64,000 nt of DNA from positions 310,001 to 374,000 of the forward strand of contig NZ_JABVAX010000003.1 in assembly GCF_013404595.1 (NCBI RefSeq), in the 5' to 3' direction. This document shows, one piece after another, positions 52,100-63,989 of this stretch. The position numbers and the translations under genes are program-made. Numbering within the stretch: the stretch's first letter is position 1; each line of letters starts with the position of its first letter. This stretch comes from Jannaschia marina. GTDB lineage: Bacteria; Pseudomonadota; Alphaproteobacteria; Rhodobacterales; Rhodobacteraceae. The notes under the pieces were generated by a model. It was not told the DNA's origin and searched no databases. It was given only the letters and a program-made list of their open reading frames with translations.

Positions 52100-53022
52100 G
52101 TGCCCTCCCGTTCGCGCCAGAGGATATAGAGCCCCGTGCCGATCGTCACGGCAATGCCCGCCATGGCGAGCGGGTTCGGAAAGTCGCCGAAGAGCGCGAG
52201 GCCGATGAGCGCGGCGACCGGGATTTCGAGGTATTGCATCGGTGCGAGGGTCGAGGCGGGGGCGAAGCGCAGCGACCATGTCATCAGCAGATGCGCGACC
52301 GTCCCCAGAAGACCCATCGCCAGCAGGAGGGGCAAGGCATCGGCCCCGGGCACCACGAGCGCGAGCGGCCCGATCTCGGGGCCGAGCACGTAGAGAAGGC
52401 CGAGGCCCACGACCGCCATGCCGCCCGACGCGCCCTGCATCGCGATCGGATCGGCTTCGCCCGCGATGCGCCGGGTCACCAGCATGAAAGCGGCGAAGAC
52501 GACGGCGACGCCGAGCGGATAGAGAACGGCCCAGCCGACGGCGGCGAAACTTGGCTGCATCACCATGAGCGTCCCGCAGAAGCCGATGGCACAGGCCCAG
52601 AGGCGGCGCGGTCCGACGTCCTCGCCTAGGATGAAATGTCCCATCAATAGCAGTATGAAGGGCATCACGAAGGCGATGGCGATCGCATCGGCGAGCGGCA
52701 GGAAGGTGAGCGCCTTCGTCATCAGCCAGATGCCGCTGACTTGGAGCAGCGTCCGCAGGCCCGCGAGTTGCCACCCGAGCCGCGACATGCGCCAGCTGCG
52801 GCCCGTGAGCGTGACGAGCGGGATGAGGACGGCGGCCTGCACCGCAAAGCGCACTGCCACGAGTTGCAGGATCGGGAACTCCGCAGCCAGCACCTTGGCC
52901 GTCGCGTCGCTGAGCGGGGCCAGCGCGCAGAAGCCCAGCATCAGGGCCATGCCCAGAACCGGCCGATCCGTGAGGGGAGCGGCCGGCGCCGGGGGCTGCG
53001 CTGCGGGCGCGGGCCGGGTCAC
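52096..53022 (-). CDS. EamA/DMT-family transporter
   Basis: A 308-residue drug/metabolite transporter with ten hydrophobic helices arranged as two EamA repeats (from about residue 25 to 300). The GTG at 53022 lies 16 nt after the eno stop and is taken as start; MALMLGFCALAPLSDATAKVL further in is the alternative ATG. Substrate unknown; amino acids, carboxylates or purines are typical. It is downstream of eno and coupled with the DUF985 cupin, suggesting a small operon. Confidence 0.82.
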   Translation of the reverse strand: MTRPAPAAQPPAPAAPLTDRPVLGMALMLGFCALAPLSDATAKVLAAEFPILQLVAVRFAVQAAVLIPLVTLTGRSWRMSRLGWQLAGLRTLLQVSGIWLMTKALTFLPLADAIAIAFVMPFILLLMGHFILGEDVGPRRLWACAIGFCGTLMVMQPSFAAVGWAVLYPLGVAVVFAAFMLVTRRIAGEADPIAMQGASGGMAVVGLGLLYVLGPEIGPLALVVPGADALPLLLAMGLLGTVAHLLMTWSLRFAPASTLAPMQYLEIPVAALIGLALFGDFPNPLAMAGIAVTIGTGLYILWREREGT

Positions 53023-53038
53023 GGATGGGCGTGCCGGC

Positions 53039-55411
<2,373 letters not shown>

Positions 55412-55693
55412 TCAGACGGCCCAGGCCAGTCCGCTCAACTCCGCGACTTCGCCGGTGCTCAGGCCGCGGTCGAGTTCGACGCCCACCGCCCGCTCGTCCG
55501 ACCAGCGCACGACGGCGGCCAGAGATATACGCGCCGCCTCCACCTTCAACGGCGTGCCGGGCGGGAGGCTTCCGGCCAATGCGATCTTCATCCCCGTCTC
55601 CGACACATCGAGGAGCCAGACGCTGCGCCGCGTTCCCGCGATCTCCACGGTGATCTGCGACTCGGACAGGATACGGCGAGCACGGTACTGCAT
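55412..55693 (-). CDS. PilZ-domain protein (candidate c-di-GMP receptor)
   Basis: A 93-residue single PilZ domain. The second binding motif, DVSETG in WLLDVSETGMKI, is complete; the first (RxxxR) is only partly matched by QYRARRI. Three-to-four beta strands follow with VVRWSDERAVGVELDRGLS. A partial RxxxR means c-di-GMP binding is uncertain. The gene is monocistronic, 75 nt after fur and 163 nt before the EamA gene, on the same strand. Confidence 0.82.
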   Translation of the reverse strand: MQYRARRILSESQITVEIAGTRRSVWLLDVSETGMKIALAGSLPPGTPLKVEAARISLAAVVRWSDERAVGVELDRGLSTGEVAELSGLAWAV

Positions 55694-55768
55694 GGCGATT
55701 CTCCGGTTTGCGGCATCGCCAGCCTGACCTGAGAAACCCTAAGAAACCGTTGAGCCGCGTCGCGAAAC

Positions 55769-56176
55769 TCACCGCCGCCGCGTCCCGAAGAGCTCCAGCC
55801 GATGGCCTTTGAGCTCGTAGCCGAGGCGCGCGGCGATCCGCTCTTGCAGGGCTTCGATCTCGGGATCGACGAATTCGATCACCTCGCCGGTCTGAAGGTC
55901 GATGAGATGGTCGTGATGCTCCCGCTCCGCGTCCTCGTAGCGCGCGCGCCCGTCGCCGAACTCCCGCCGCTCGAGAATGCCCGCCTCCTCGAAGAGCTTC
56001 ACCGTCCGATAGACCGTGGCGACCGAGATGTTCGGATCGAGGGCGCTGGCCCGCGCATGGATCGTCTCCACGTCCGGGTGATCCTCCGCGTCTTCGAGCA
56101 CCTGAGCGATGGTCCGGCGTTGGCCGGTCACGCGCAGCCCGCGGGCTTCGCAACGGTCGAGGATCGTCGTCGTCAT
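55769..56176 (-). CDS. fur: Fur/Mur-family metal-responsive regulator
   Basis: A 135-residue Fur-family repressor: winged HTH at about 1-80 (GLRVTGQRRTIAQVLEDAEDHPDVETIHARASALDPNISVATVYRTVKLFEEAGILE) and a metal-binding dimer domain with HHDHLIDLQTGEVIEF near 88-103 and LELFGTRRR at the end. It lacks the CxxC structural zinc pair. In alphaproteobacteria such proteins are Mur (manganese) or Fur, while Irr and Zur are separate, so the metal cannot be assigned. The ATG at 56176 fits family length; the frame opens 36 nt upstream. Follows selO by 36 nt. Confidence 0.9.
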   Translation of the reverse strand: MTTTILDRCEARGLRVTGQRRTIAQVLEDAEDHPDVETIHARASALDPNISVATVYRTVKLFEEAGILERREFGDGRARYEDAEREHHDHLIDLQTGEVIEFVDPEIEALQERIAARLGYELKGHRLELFGTRRR

Positions 56177-56212
56177 GCTGTCGTCCCTAGCCCCCGCGGG
56201 CGCGCGGGGCAA

Positions 56213-57601
56213 TCACGTCCCGCAGAAGGTGCGTGTCACGCGCTCGCCGTCGGTGGCCGGTCGGCGGTAGGGGGCGTTGGCCTCGGTGGCCTCGTAGGGC
56301 GCGGCGAGCACGGCGTTCAGCGCCTCGAAGGGTGCGAAGTCGCCCGCGTAGCCCGCGGCGATCGCCGCCTCGACCCGATGATTGCGCGGGATCACGACAG
56401 GGTTCGCCCGGGCCATTCCCGCGCGATCCGGGCCGGTGGCCTGCCAGCGGGCGAGCCAGCCGTCGAAGCGCTCGCGGTTCGTCATCTCATCGCGCGCCGT
56501 CTCGGGCGCGTCGGTGAGCGCGCGGAAGGTATTGGTGAAGTCCTCCTGTCCCTCCGACATGATATCAAGGAGTTCCATGGCGAGGTTCATGTCATCCACG
56601 CCGATCTTCGCTGCCATGACCCGTGTCCACTCCGCCGCATAGAGGTCACGGAACCCCTCGAGCACCTCGGTCGCTTCCGTTACCGCAGTGGCCCGGTCGC
56701 TCATCAGCGGCAGGAGCGCGGTTGCCAGCTGCGCGAGGTTCCAGAGTGCGATGTCCGGCTGGTTCTTCCACGCGTACCGCCCGAACTGGTCGATCGAGCT
56801 GAAAACGGTCTCGGGATGATAGGCTTCCATGAAGGCACAGGGGCCGTAGTCGATCGTCTCGCCCGAAAGCGTCATGTTGTCGGTGTTCATCACCCCATGG
56901 ACGAAACCGAGGCCCATCCAGGTCGCGACGAGCCGCGCCTGCGCCGCCATGACGTGGCGCAGAAGGCCCATCGGGCCTTCGGCTTCCGGCGCATGGCGGG
57001 CGATGGCGTGGTCGAGAAGGGCCCGGAGCCCCTCCACGTCGTCGCGGCTCGCAAAGACCTGAAACGTCCCGACGCGGATATGGCTCGCGGCGATCCGGGT
57101 CAGGATGCCGCCCGGCATCGGCCCCTCCTGCCGCAGGACGGTCTCTCCGGTGGTCACGGCGGCGAGGGCGCGGGTGGTCGGCACGCCGAGGGCATGCACG
57201 GCTTCCGAGACGATGTATTCCCGCAGCACAGGCCCGAGCGCCGACCGCCCGTCGCCCATGCGGGAATAGGGTGTCGGGCCCGAGCCCTTGAGCTGCACGT
57301 CGACGCGTCGACCGTCGGTCACGTGCTCGCCCAGCAGGATCGCGCGGCCGTCGCCCAGCTGCGGTGACCAGCCGCCGAACTGATGCCCCGCGTAGAGCTG
57401 TGCCAGCGGGTCGGCTCCCTCGGGCACGCGGTTGCCCGCAAAGATGTCGAGCGATCCGCGCAGGGCCGCCGGATCGAGCCCCAGATACCGCGCCAGCCCC
57501 TCGTTCAACGCGACCCAGCCGGGTTTCGCCACCGGCGTCGGGGCCATGCGCGTGTAGAACCGGTCGGGCAGACGCCCGTAGGAATTGTCGAAAGCGAACA
57601 T
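56213..57601 (-). CDS. selO: SelO-family protein adenylyltransferase (YdiU)
   Basis: A pseudokinase that AMPylates proteins, known to protect against oxidative stress. The 462-residue protein shows [100 protein letters not shown] [13 protein letters not shown] and [25 protein letters not shown], all conserved SelO blocks. It ends TFCGT, keeping only one Cys where some relatives have Cys/Sec pairs. The ATG at 57601 has TTGGAG upstream; an upstream TTG is less likely. Probably transcribed with fur. Confidence 0.94.
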   Translation of the reverse strand: MFAFDNSYGRLPDRFYTRMAPTPVAKPGWVALNEGLARYLGLDPAALRGSLDIFAGNRVPEGADPLAQLYAGHQFGGWSPQLGDGRAILLGEHVTDGRRVDVQLKGSGPTPYSRMGDGRSALGPVLREYIVSEAVHALGVPTTRALAAVTTGETVLRQEGPMPGGILTRIAASHIRVGTFQVFASRDDVEGLRALLDHAIARHAPEAEGPMGLLRHVMAAQARLVATWMGLGFVHGVMNTDNMTLSGETIDYGPCAFMEAYHPETVFSSIDQFGRYAWKNQPDIALWNLAQLATALLPLMSDRATAVTEATEVLEGFRDLYAAEWTRVMAAKIGVDDMNLAMELLDIMSEGQEDFTNTFRALTDAPETARDEMTNRERFDGWLARWQATGPDRAGMARANPVVIPRNHRVEAAIAAGYAGDFAPFEALNAVLAAPYEATEANAPYRRPATDGERVTRTFCGT

Positions 57602-57622
57602 CTCTTCGGTCTCCAAAGCCCG

Positions 57623-58561
57623 CTAGCCGAGCCGGGCCAATCGTTCCGTCAACAAATCGAAAAACCCGCCCGCGTCCACATCCCCGATAAACAGCGCATT
57701 CGCCGGACGGTCGGTCACGCGCCACCAGTCGGCCACGGTCATGCCGCGGGTGAGCGGGCTGTCGACCTCGATTTCCACATTGATCTCGCGCCCCGAGAAG
57801 AGCTCCGGGCGCAAGAGCCAGGCAATCACGCAGGGGTCGTGCAGCGGCGCGCCGGCGGAGCCGTATTTCTCCTTGTCGAAACGTTCGAAGAAATCGGTCC
57901 ACTCCGCGACCATCCGCCCGACCTCCGTGCCGAGATCGCGGAAGGCGGCGACGCGGTCGGCCGTCGTCAGCGCCTTGTGCGTCGCGTCAAGCGGCAGCAC
58001 GGTGAGCGGTACGCCCGACCCGAAGACGACGCGGGCCGCCTCCGGGTCGACGTAGATGTTGAACTCGGCGGCGGGTGTAATGTTGCCCACCTCGAAATAG
58101 GCCCCGCCCATCAGAACGATACGCGCGACGCGCGACACGACGTCGGGCGCGCGCTCGAAGGCGGTGGCGATGTTCGTCAGCGGCCCGAGCGGGCAGAGCG
58201 TGACGCTGTCCGCGGGTTCGCGGCGCAGCGTCTCGATGATGAAGTCGACGCCGTGCTCGGCCTGCAGTGGCATCGTCGGGTCGGCCATGACCGGGCCGTC
58301 GAGCCCGGTCTTGCCGTGGACATGCTCCGCCGTCACCAGATCGCGCGCGAGGGGGCGGTCGCAGCCGGCGAAGACCTTGACGTCCGGCCGCCCGGCCAGT
58401 TCGCAGACGATGCGCGCGTTCTTAGCCGTCAGCTCCAGCGGCACATTGCCCGCGACCGCGGTGACCCCGAGCACGTCGAGCTCCGGCGAGGCGAGGGCAA
58501 GCAGGATCGCGACGGCGTCGTCCTGCCCCGGATCGGTGTCGATGATGATCTTGCGCGCCAT
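57623..58561 (-). CDS. Inosine/uridine-preferring nucleoside hydrolase
   Basis: Cleaves ribonucleosides to base and ribose. The 312 residues carry the IUNH N-terminal signature IIIDTDPGQDDAVAILLAL with Asp ligands D8, D10, D14 and D15, VTAVAGNVPLE, GPLTNIATAFE, VLMGGAYFEVGNITPAAEFNIYVDPEAA and the late catalytic HDPCVIAWL. No signal peptide, so cytoplasmic. Starts 191 nt after mazG on the same strand with a hairpin between, so it may have its own promoter. Ends 21 nt before selO. Confidence 0.93.
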   Translation of the reverse strand: MARKIIIDTDPGQDDAVAILLALASPELDVLGVTAVAGNVPLELTAKNARIVCELAGRPDVKVFAGCDRPLARDLVTAEHVHGKTGLDGPVMADPTMPLQAEHGVDFIIETLRREPADSVTLCPLGPLTNIATAFERAPDVVSRVARIVLMGGAYFEVGNITPAAEFNIYVDPEAARVVFGSGVPLTVLPLDATHKALTTADRVAAFRDLGTEVGRMVAEWTDFFERFDKEKYGSAGAPLHDPCVIAWLLRPELFSGREINVEIEVDSPLTRGMTVADWWRVTDRPANALFIGDVDAGGFFDLLTERLARLG

Positions 58562-58643
58562 GGCTCACAGAAAAGCACCGCGCCCCGGAATGTCCAGAGC
58601 GCGGCGCGGACTTGATCGAATGACCTTCGCTTCAATGGCGCGA

Positions 58644-58662
58644 CACCCGGAATGTCCGGGTG
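58644..58662 (-). terminator. Hairpin downstream of mazG
   Basis: Perfect 8-bp arms CACCCGGA/TCCGGGTG with a 3-nt loop, about 90 nt after the mazG stop and before the nucleoside hydrolase start. No clear T-tract; perhaps a Rho-independent-like or stabilising structure. Confidence 0.5.
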
Positions 58663-58752
58663 CCGCAGATGTCGGGACGGAGTCCACGGGTGCGGGCTCC
58701 GCCAGGGGATAAGGTCCGACGCGGCGACTGAAATCCGATTGGAAATCCGGGG

Positions 58753-59586
58753 TCAATCCCGACTTTTTGAATCGGGCAATTTTTCGCCAGCCTTCGCGGC
58801 TTCCCAGAGCGCATCCATCTCGGCGAGATCGGACTGCGCGGGCGTGCGGCCCTCGTCGGCGAGCGCGTCCTCGATGGCCTCGAAGCGTCGCGTGAATTTC
58901 GCGTTGGCACCCCGGAGAGCCCCTTCGGGGTCGACACCGAGATGGCGGGCGAGGTTGGCGACGACGAAGAGCAGATCGCCCATCTCCTCCTCGACCTCCG
59001 CGGCGGTGAGCCGATCGCGCGCCTCGACCAGTTCCCGCGCCTCTTCCTGCAGCTTGTCGAGCACCTGAGCCGTCTCGGGCCAGTCGAAGCCCACGCGCGC
59101 GGCGCGGTTCTGCAACTTCACCGCCCGGAGAAGCGCCGGCAGACCGAGCGCCACTCCGTCAAGCGTGCGCCCCTTGCGCTCCTGCGCCTTCACCGCCTCC
59201 CAGTCCGCGACCTGCTCGGCGGCGGATTTCTCCCGGCTGGCGTCGCCCCAGATATGCGGATGGCGGTCGATCATCTTCTGCGCCACGCGCTCGGCGACGG
59301 AGTGGAAGTCGAAGCGTCCGCCCTCCGCGCCCATCTGCGCGTGATAGACGACCTGCAGGAGCAGATCGCCCAACTCGCCCTCCAGCTCGTCCCAGGCCCC
59401 GCGCTCTATCGCGTCGGCCACCTCGTAGGCTTCCTCGATCGTGTAGGGGGCGATCGACGCGAAGTCCTGCTCGATGTCCCAAGGGCAGCCCGTCTCGGGG
59501 TCTCGGAGCCGCGCCATGATGGCGAGGAGGCGTGGCAGCCCGCCGCCCGGTGTCGTGCAGATCTCGTCTTTGCGCGTATCGGCCAT
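58753..59586 (-). CDS. mazG: Nucleoside triphosphate pyrophosphohydrolase MazG
   Basis: Hydrolyses NTPs/dNTPs to NMP plus pyrophosphate for nucleotide-pool cleaning. The 277 residues hold two MazG repeats: LRDPETGCPWDIEQDFASIAPYTIEEAYEVADAIE with EGELGDLLLQVVYHAQMG (about 25-75) and EEARELVEARDRLTAAEVEEEMGDLLFVVANLARHLG (about 185-222). HPHIWGD links them. GGAGGAAT precedes the ATG. Divergent from the M20 hydrolase by 56 bp. The C-terminal KLPDSKSRD is short. Confidence 0.94.
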   Translation of the reverse strand: MADTRKDEICTTPGGGLPRLLAIMARLRDPETGCPWDIEQDFASIAPYTIEEAYEVADAIERGAWDELEGELGDLLLQVVYHAQMGAEGGRFDFHSVAERVAQKMIDRHPHIWGDASREKSAAEQVADWEAVKAQERKGRTLDGVALGLPALLRAVKLQNRAARVGFDWPETAQVLDKLQEEARELVEARDRLTAAEVEEEMGDLLFVVANLARHLGVDPEGALRGANAKFTRRFEAIEDALADEGRTPAQSDLAEMDALWEAAKAGEKLPDSKSRD

Positions 59587-59642
59587 TCACATTCCTCCGT
59601 TCCGGGTGTTGTCTGGCAGCAGCCCAGCGAAAAGGACAGCCC

Positions 59643-60803
59643 ATGCCCGTCATCAACTCGATCGCCGCGATGGAGCCCGAGATGCGCGCGTGGCGCCAGT
59701 GGCTGCACCGCAACCCCGAGCTGCAGTTCGACCTTCCCAAGACGGCCGGGTTCGTCGCCGGGAAGCTGCGCGAATTCGGCATCGAGGAGATCCACGAGGG
59801 CATCGCCGAGACCGGTATCGTCGCCATCATCGAGGGGCAGGGGGAGGGGCCGACGATCGGGTTGCGCGCCGACATGGATGCCCTTCCGATCGAGGAGGCC
59901 TCGGGCGTGGCACATGCTTCCGAGACCCCGGGAAAGATGCACGCCTGCGGCCATGACGGCCACACCACGATGCTCCTCGGCGCGGCGAAGTATCTGGCCG
60001 AGACGCGCAACTTCAAAGGCCGCGTGGCGCTCCTCTTCCAACCCGCCGAGGAGGGCGGCGGCGGGGCCGACGTCATGGTTAAGGAAGGGGTGATGGACCG
60101 CTTCGACATCGCCGAGGTCTACGGCATCCACAACGCCCCGAACTTCGCCGAAGGCGAGTTCTTCACCGCGCCCGGGCCGATCATGGCGGCGGTCGACACC
60201 TTTCACATCGACATCACCGGGCGCGGCGGCCACGGGGCGATGCCGCATGATACGAAGGATCCGGTCGTCGCCGCGCTCGGGATCGGGCAGGCGATCCAGA
60301 CGATCGTTTCGCGCAACCACTACGCTCTCGACGAACTCGTCGTTTCGCTGACCCAGATCCACACCGGCACGGCCGACAACATCATTCCCGGCACGGCCTA
60401 CCTCGAAGGGACGGTGCGCACCTTCGACCCGAAGGTGCAGGATATGGTCGAACGTCGCCTCAAGCAGATCGTCGCCGGGCAGGCGGCGAGCTACGACGTG
60501 GAGGCGACCTGTCGCTACGAGCGGGGCTACCCGGCGACGGTGAACGACGCGGAGAAGGCCGCCTTCGCCGCCCGCGTGGCCGCCGATGTGGTGGGCGAGG
60601 CGCATGTCACGCCAGAGACGGGCAAGGAGATGGGCGCGGAGGACTTCTCCTACATGCTGCAGGCGCGGCCGGGGGCCTATCTCTTCCTCGGGGCGGGCGA
60701 GGGGCCGGTGCTCCACCACCCTGAGTACGATTTCAACGACGCCATCGCACCGCTCGGCGCAAGCTTCTTCGCCCGCGTGGTGGAGACGGCGCAGCCGTTG
60801 TAG
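59643..60803 (+). CDS. M20-family amidohydrolase (hippurate hydrolase-like)
   Basis: A 386-residue M20D peptidase/N-acyl amidohydrolase using two zinc ions. Seen are HRNPELQFDLPKTAGFVAGKLREFG, GLRADMDALPI, the metal region GKMHACGHDGHTTMLLGAAKYL (C102, H104), QPAEEGGGGADVMV and the dimer domain GGHGAMPHDTKDPVVA. Relatives act on N-acyl amino acids or related amides; substrate is not fixed. Monocistronic, divergent from mazG, and followed by a palindromic repeat. Confidence 0.9.
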   Translation: MPVINSIAAMEPEMRAWRQWLHRNPELQFDLPKTAGFVAGKLREFGIEEIHEGIAETGIVAIIEGQGEGPTIGLRADMDALPIEEASGVAHASETPGKMHACGHDGHTTMLLGAAKYLAETRNFKGRVALLFQPAEEGGGGADVMVKEGVMDRFDIAEVYGIHNAPNFAEGEFFTAPGPIMAAVDTFHIDITGRGGHGAMPHDTKDPVVAALGIGQAIQTIVSRNHYALDELVVSLTQIHTGTADNIIPGTAYLEGTVRTFDPKVQDMVERRLKQIVAGQAASYDVEATCRYERGYPATVNDAEKAAFAARVAADVVGEAHVTPETGKEMGAEDFSYMLQARPGAYLFLGAGEGPVLHHPEYDFNDAIAPLGASFFARVVETAQPL

Positions 60804-60806
60804 GGC

Positions 60807-60865
60807 GACCCCGGACCTGATCCGGGGTCGCCGGCCGCGAAGAGATCCCGGATCAGGTCCGGGAT
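60807..60865. repeat. Inverted pair of palindromic extragenic repeats
   Basis: The unit CCGGACCTGATCCGG occurs at 60811-60825 and in inverted form CCGGATCAGGTCCGG at 60851-60865 minus two flanking bases, each inside a longer palindrome (60807-60829 and 60845-60865). The two can fold separately or with each other. It lies between convergent genes and may serve as terminator. Such repeats are common in alphaproteobacterial genomes. Confidence 0.75.
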
Positions 60866-60876
60866 GACGGCGTGCG

Positions 60877-61701
60877 TCAGACCTCCGGCGCGATCCGGCT
60901 CTGCCGGAGCCGGGCGATCAGCGTGTCCGCAGTCCATCCCGTCTCCCGGTAGCTGGCGATCGAGCGTGCGTCGTCGCGCTTCGCCAGCCGCTTGCCGGCA
61001 CCGTCCCGCACGAGGTCGTGGTGGCGGAACGCCGGGACGGGCAGTCCGAGCAGGCCCTGCAACGCGACATGTATGGGCGTGGCCTCGGCCAGATCCTCGC
61101 CTCGCGTGACGAGGTCGATCCCCTGCGCCGCGTCGTCGACAACGACCGCGAGATGATAGGAGGTGCCCATGTCGCGGCGGGCGACGACGACGTCCCCGAT
61201 GCCGTCCCTGTAGGTCGTGGCCGGCATCTCCTTCGTCAGACCGGCTTCGGTCCAGATGAGATCGCAGATGGCATCTGAATCCAGCCGGAGCGCGGTGCCC
61301 GCCGGTCGCGGACCGGTCCGCGACCGGTCCCGGCAGGTGCCGGGATAGATCACGCCATCCGGCCCGGTCAGCGGCGCACCTTCCTGTGGTGCCGACGCCG
61401 CCGCGAGGATGTCGCGCCGATTGCAATGACAGGGATAGAGAACGCCCATCGCCCAGAGCCGGTCGAGCGCCGACGCATAGGCCGCCATCCGCTCCGATTG
61501 GCGCAGGACGGGCGCGCACCAGTCCAGCCCGAGCCAGCGCAGGTCATCGTAGATCGCCGCCTCCCAGTCCGGGCGGGCCCGGCTCTGGTCGATGTCCTCG
61601 ATCCGGAGCCGCATCTCACCCGACTCATGCGCCATGAGCGCGGCCCAGGCGTGCCCCAGGTGCAGCGGTCCCGTCGGCGAAGGCGCGAAGCGCGTCCTCA
61701 T
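60877..61701 (-). CDS. gluQ: Glutamyl-Q tRNA(Asp) synthetase
   Basis: Attaches glutamate to queuosine in position 34 of tRNA(Asp). The 274-residue protein is a GluRS catalytic core without the anticodon-binding domain. It has [14 protein letters not shown] (HIGH motif), [21 protein letters not shown], the zinc region [12 protein letters not shown], and [10 protein letters not shown] where the GluRS KMSKS would be. The ATG overlaps the trmFO stop by 4 nt. Identity is GluQ and not GltX because of length and the replaced motif. Confidence 0.93.
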   Translation of the reverse strand: MRTRFAPSPTGPLHLGHAWAALMAHESGEMRLRIEDIDQSRARPDWEAAIYDDLRWLGLDWCAPVLRQSERMAAYASALDRLWAMGVLYPCHCNRRDILAAASAPQEGAPLTGPDGVIYPGTCRDRSRTGPRPAGTALRLDSDAICDLIWTEAGLTKEMPATTYRDGIGDVVVARRDMGTSYHLAVVVDDAAQGIDLVTRGEDLAEATPIHVALQGLLGLPVPAFRHHDLVRDGAGKRLAKRDDARSIASYRETGWTADTLIARLRQSRIAPEV

Positions 61702-63047
61702 TCGGCGGCGGCGCGGTGCCCCAGCCAGTCGGCCCAGTCGGCCTTGGCGCGGTCGGTATACATCTTGTAGCGCACCTGCCGCCCCTTGCGCCCGCCGCGC
61801 GCATCGACCGGGGGGAAGAGCCCGAAATTCACGTTCATCGGCTGGAACGTCTTCGCATCCGCTCCGCCCGTGATGTGAGTGACGAGCGCGCCCATGGCCG
61901 TCGTCTCGGGCACGGGTGGCAGCTGACCGCCCTCGATCTCGGCTGCAGCCATGCGCCCGGCGAGCAGACCCATGGCGGCACTTTCGACGTAGCCCTCGAC
62001 CCCGGTGATCTGACCGGCGAAGCGGATATGCGGCTTCGAGCGGAGCCGCATATCCGCGTCGAGGAGCGTGGGCGAATTGATGAAGGTGTTGCGATGGATC
62101 CCGCCGAGACGCGCGAAGGCGGCCTCCTGCAAGCCCGGAATCATAGCAAAAACAGACTTCTGCGCGCCGTACTTCATCTTGGTCTGGAAGCCCACGATAT
62201 TGTATAGCGTGCCGAGCGCGTTGTCCCGGCGCAGCTGCACCACGGCGTAGGGCTTCTCTTTGGGCGCGTGGGGGTTCGTGAGGCCCACAGGCTTCATCGG
62301 CCCGAAGCGCAGCGTCTCGCGCCCACGCTCGGCCATGACCTCGATGGGCAGGCAGCCGTCGAAGTAGCCCGCCGTTTCGCCGGGCTTGAACTCGGTCTTA
62401 TCGGCGGCGAGCAGCGCGTCGATGAAGGCCTCGTACTGATCCTTGGTCATCGGGCAGTTGATGTAGGCGGTGCGCTCGTCCTCCGTCTCGCCCTTGTCGT
62501 AGCGCGACTGTCGCCAAGCCGTTTCCATGTCGATCGTGTCGGCGTGGACGATTGGGGCGATGGCGTCGAAGAAGGCCAGGCTCTCCTGCCCCGCCTCCGC
62601 CGCGATGGCCTCCGCCAGCCCGGACCCGGTCAGCGGTCCGGTCGCCACGATCCAATGGCCGTCCCGGGGCAGGGCGGTGACCTCCTCTTCCACGATCTCG
62701 ACCAGCGGATGCGCGCGCAGGCGCTCGGTCACGGCCTCGGCGAAGGGGTCGCGGTCGACGGCAAGCGCGCCGCCGGCCGGCAGGCGATGGCGATCGGCCA
62801 TCTCCATGATGAGGCCGCCGGCGGCGCGCATCTCCCAATGGAGGAGCCCCACGGCATTCTGTTTGTCGTCGTCCGAGCGGAAGGAGTTGGAGCAGACCAT
62901 CTCGGCCAGGCTCCCGGTTCGGTGCGCAAAGGTCTCGACGGTGGGCCGCATCTCGTGGATGACGACGCGCACGCCTGCGTTGGCCGCCTGCCACGCCGCT
63001 TCGGATCCGGCCATGCCGCCACCGATGATGTGAAGTGTCTCTGTCAT
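61698..63047 (-). CDS. trmFO: tRNA (m5U54) methyltransferase TrmFO
   Basis: Methylates U54 of the T-loop using methylenetetrahydrofolate and FAD/NAD(P)H. The 449-residue protein begins [21 protein letters not shown] (FAD fold) and has [21 protein letters not shown] (catalytic-region cysteine in CSNSF), [18 protein letters not shown] [31 protein letters not shown], and [20 protein letters not shown]. The ATG at 63047 lies downstream of in-frame codons that add a poor leader. Coupled to gluQ; both act on tRNA. Confidence 0.95.
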   Translation of the reverse strand: MTETLHIIGGGMAGSEAAWQAANAGVRVVIHEMRPTVETFAHRTGSLAEMVCSNSFRSDDDKQNAVGLLHWEMRAAGGLIMEMADRHRLPAGGALAVDRDPFAEAVTERLRAHPLVEIVEEEVTALPRDGHWIVATGPLTGSGLAEAIAAEAGQESLAFFDAIAPIVHADTIDMETAWRQSRYDKGETEDERTAYINCPMTKDQYEAFIDALLAADKTEFKPGETAGYFDGCLPIEVMAERGRETLRFGPMKPVGLTNPHAPKEKPYAVVQLRRDNALGTLYNIVGFQTKMKYGAQKSVFAMIPGLQEAAFARLGGIHRNTFINSPTLLDADMRLRSKPHIRFAGQITGVEGYVESAAMGLLAGRMAAAEIEGGQLPPVPETTAMGALVTHITGGADAKTFQPMNVNFGLFPPVDARGGRKGRQVRYKMYTDRAKADWADWLGHRAAAE

Positions 63048-63134
63048 GCCGCTCTCATAGGCCGCGCGCACCTCCGAAAGCAAATCGCCGTCCGGGCATC
63101 GGGCGGCGGCTTGACGTCGCGGATGGATGGCGGC

Positions 63135-63989
63135 CTATTCGCTCGCCATCTTCAGGACGTTGTTGTTCGACGAATTGCAGAACCAGTCCACGACCGACCG
63201 CAGGGTCGTGTCGCTGTGCCGGGTCTCGTGGTAGGTGATCCAGAGTTCGCCCACGCGTTCGTTGCCGGGCAGGTCGGCCAGCACCAGCTCGTGGTGCGGC
63301 TGTACCATGAAATCGGGCAGGAGCCCCGGAAGCCCCGTTTCGCAGATCATGTCGAGCGCCATCGGCATCTCCTCCACGCGGTAGCGCGGGCGGACATGGG
63401 CGTCGGTGTAGATCTCGCGGGCGAGATCGGCGTCGGGGTAGCGTTGCGACAGACCGATCCAGTCCCCGTTCATCTTGTGGTTCTTGCCGTGGTAGACCCG
63501 GAGGGCGTAGTCGCAGAACTTCCGTGCTTTGAGCCGCCCACCTTCGGGGCGTCCGATGCGGACCTGGATGTCAGCTTCTCCCAGACCCTGGGAAAACACC
63601 TTATCCGTCAGCGTCAACAGCACTTGCGGCAGATACTCGGCCAACTCACCCGTCCGCGGCAGGACGAAATGCTTGTGGACGGCGGGCGGCGCGGCGATCT
63701 CGATCGGGACGGACGCCCCCTCGTGGCCGGCGGTCATGCCCGAAATCTCGGCGCGCAGCTTCTGGTCGAGATCCTCGGCCACGACGGACAGGCGCTCCGC
63801 GGCGCGGGTGGCGACGAAGCCGGTTCCCCGCTTTTCGAAGAGCGCAAGGCCGAGATCCTGGCTCAGCCGGTCGAGCCGTCGTGAAACCGTCGCGACGTTC
63901 GTGTCGAGATAGCGTGCGGCAGCGGACATCGTTCCGTGCCGTGTCATGGCCAGAACGAACTTAAGATCGTCCCAATTGTCGAGAGTCAT
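63135..63989 (-). CDS. LysR-family transcriptional regulator
   Basis: A 284-residue LysR regulator, complete at both ends. The HTH is at about 3-62 (LKFVLAMTRHGTMSAAARYLDTNVATVSRRLDRLSQDLGLALFEKR), followed by an effector-binding domain with EIAAPPAVHKHFVLPRTGELAEYLPQV and DYALRVYHGKNH. The leading MTLDNWDDLKFVLAM resembles a subgroup in which the first helix is Asp-rich. GGAGG is 5 nt before the ATG. Targets are outside the window. Located 87 nt upstream of trmFO on the same strand, probably separate transcription. Confidence 0.9.
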   Translation of the reverse strand: MTLDNWDDLKFVLAMTRHGTMSAAARYLDTNVATVSRRLDRLSQDLGLALFEKRGTGFVATRAAERLSVVAEDLDQKLRAEISGMTAGHEGASVPIEIAAPPAVHKHFVLPRTGELAEYLPQVLLTLTDKVFSQGLGEADIQVRIGRPEGGRLKARKFCDYALRVYHGKNHKMNGDWIGLSQRYPDADLAREIYTDAHVRPRYRVEEMPMALDMICETGLPGLLPDFMVQPHHELVLADLPGNERVGELWITYHETRHSDTTLRSVVDWFCNSSNNNVLKMASE

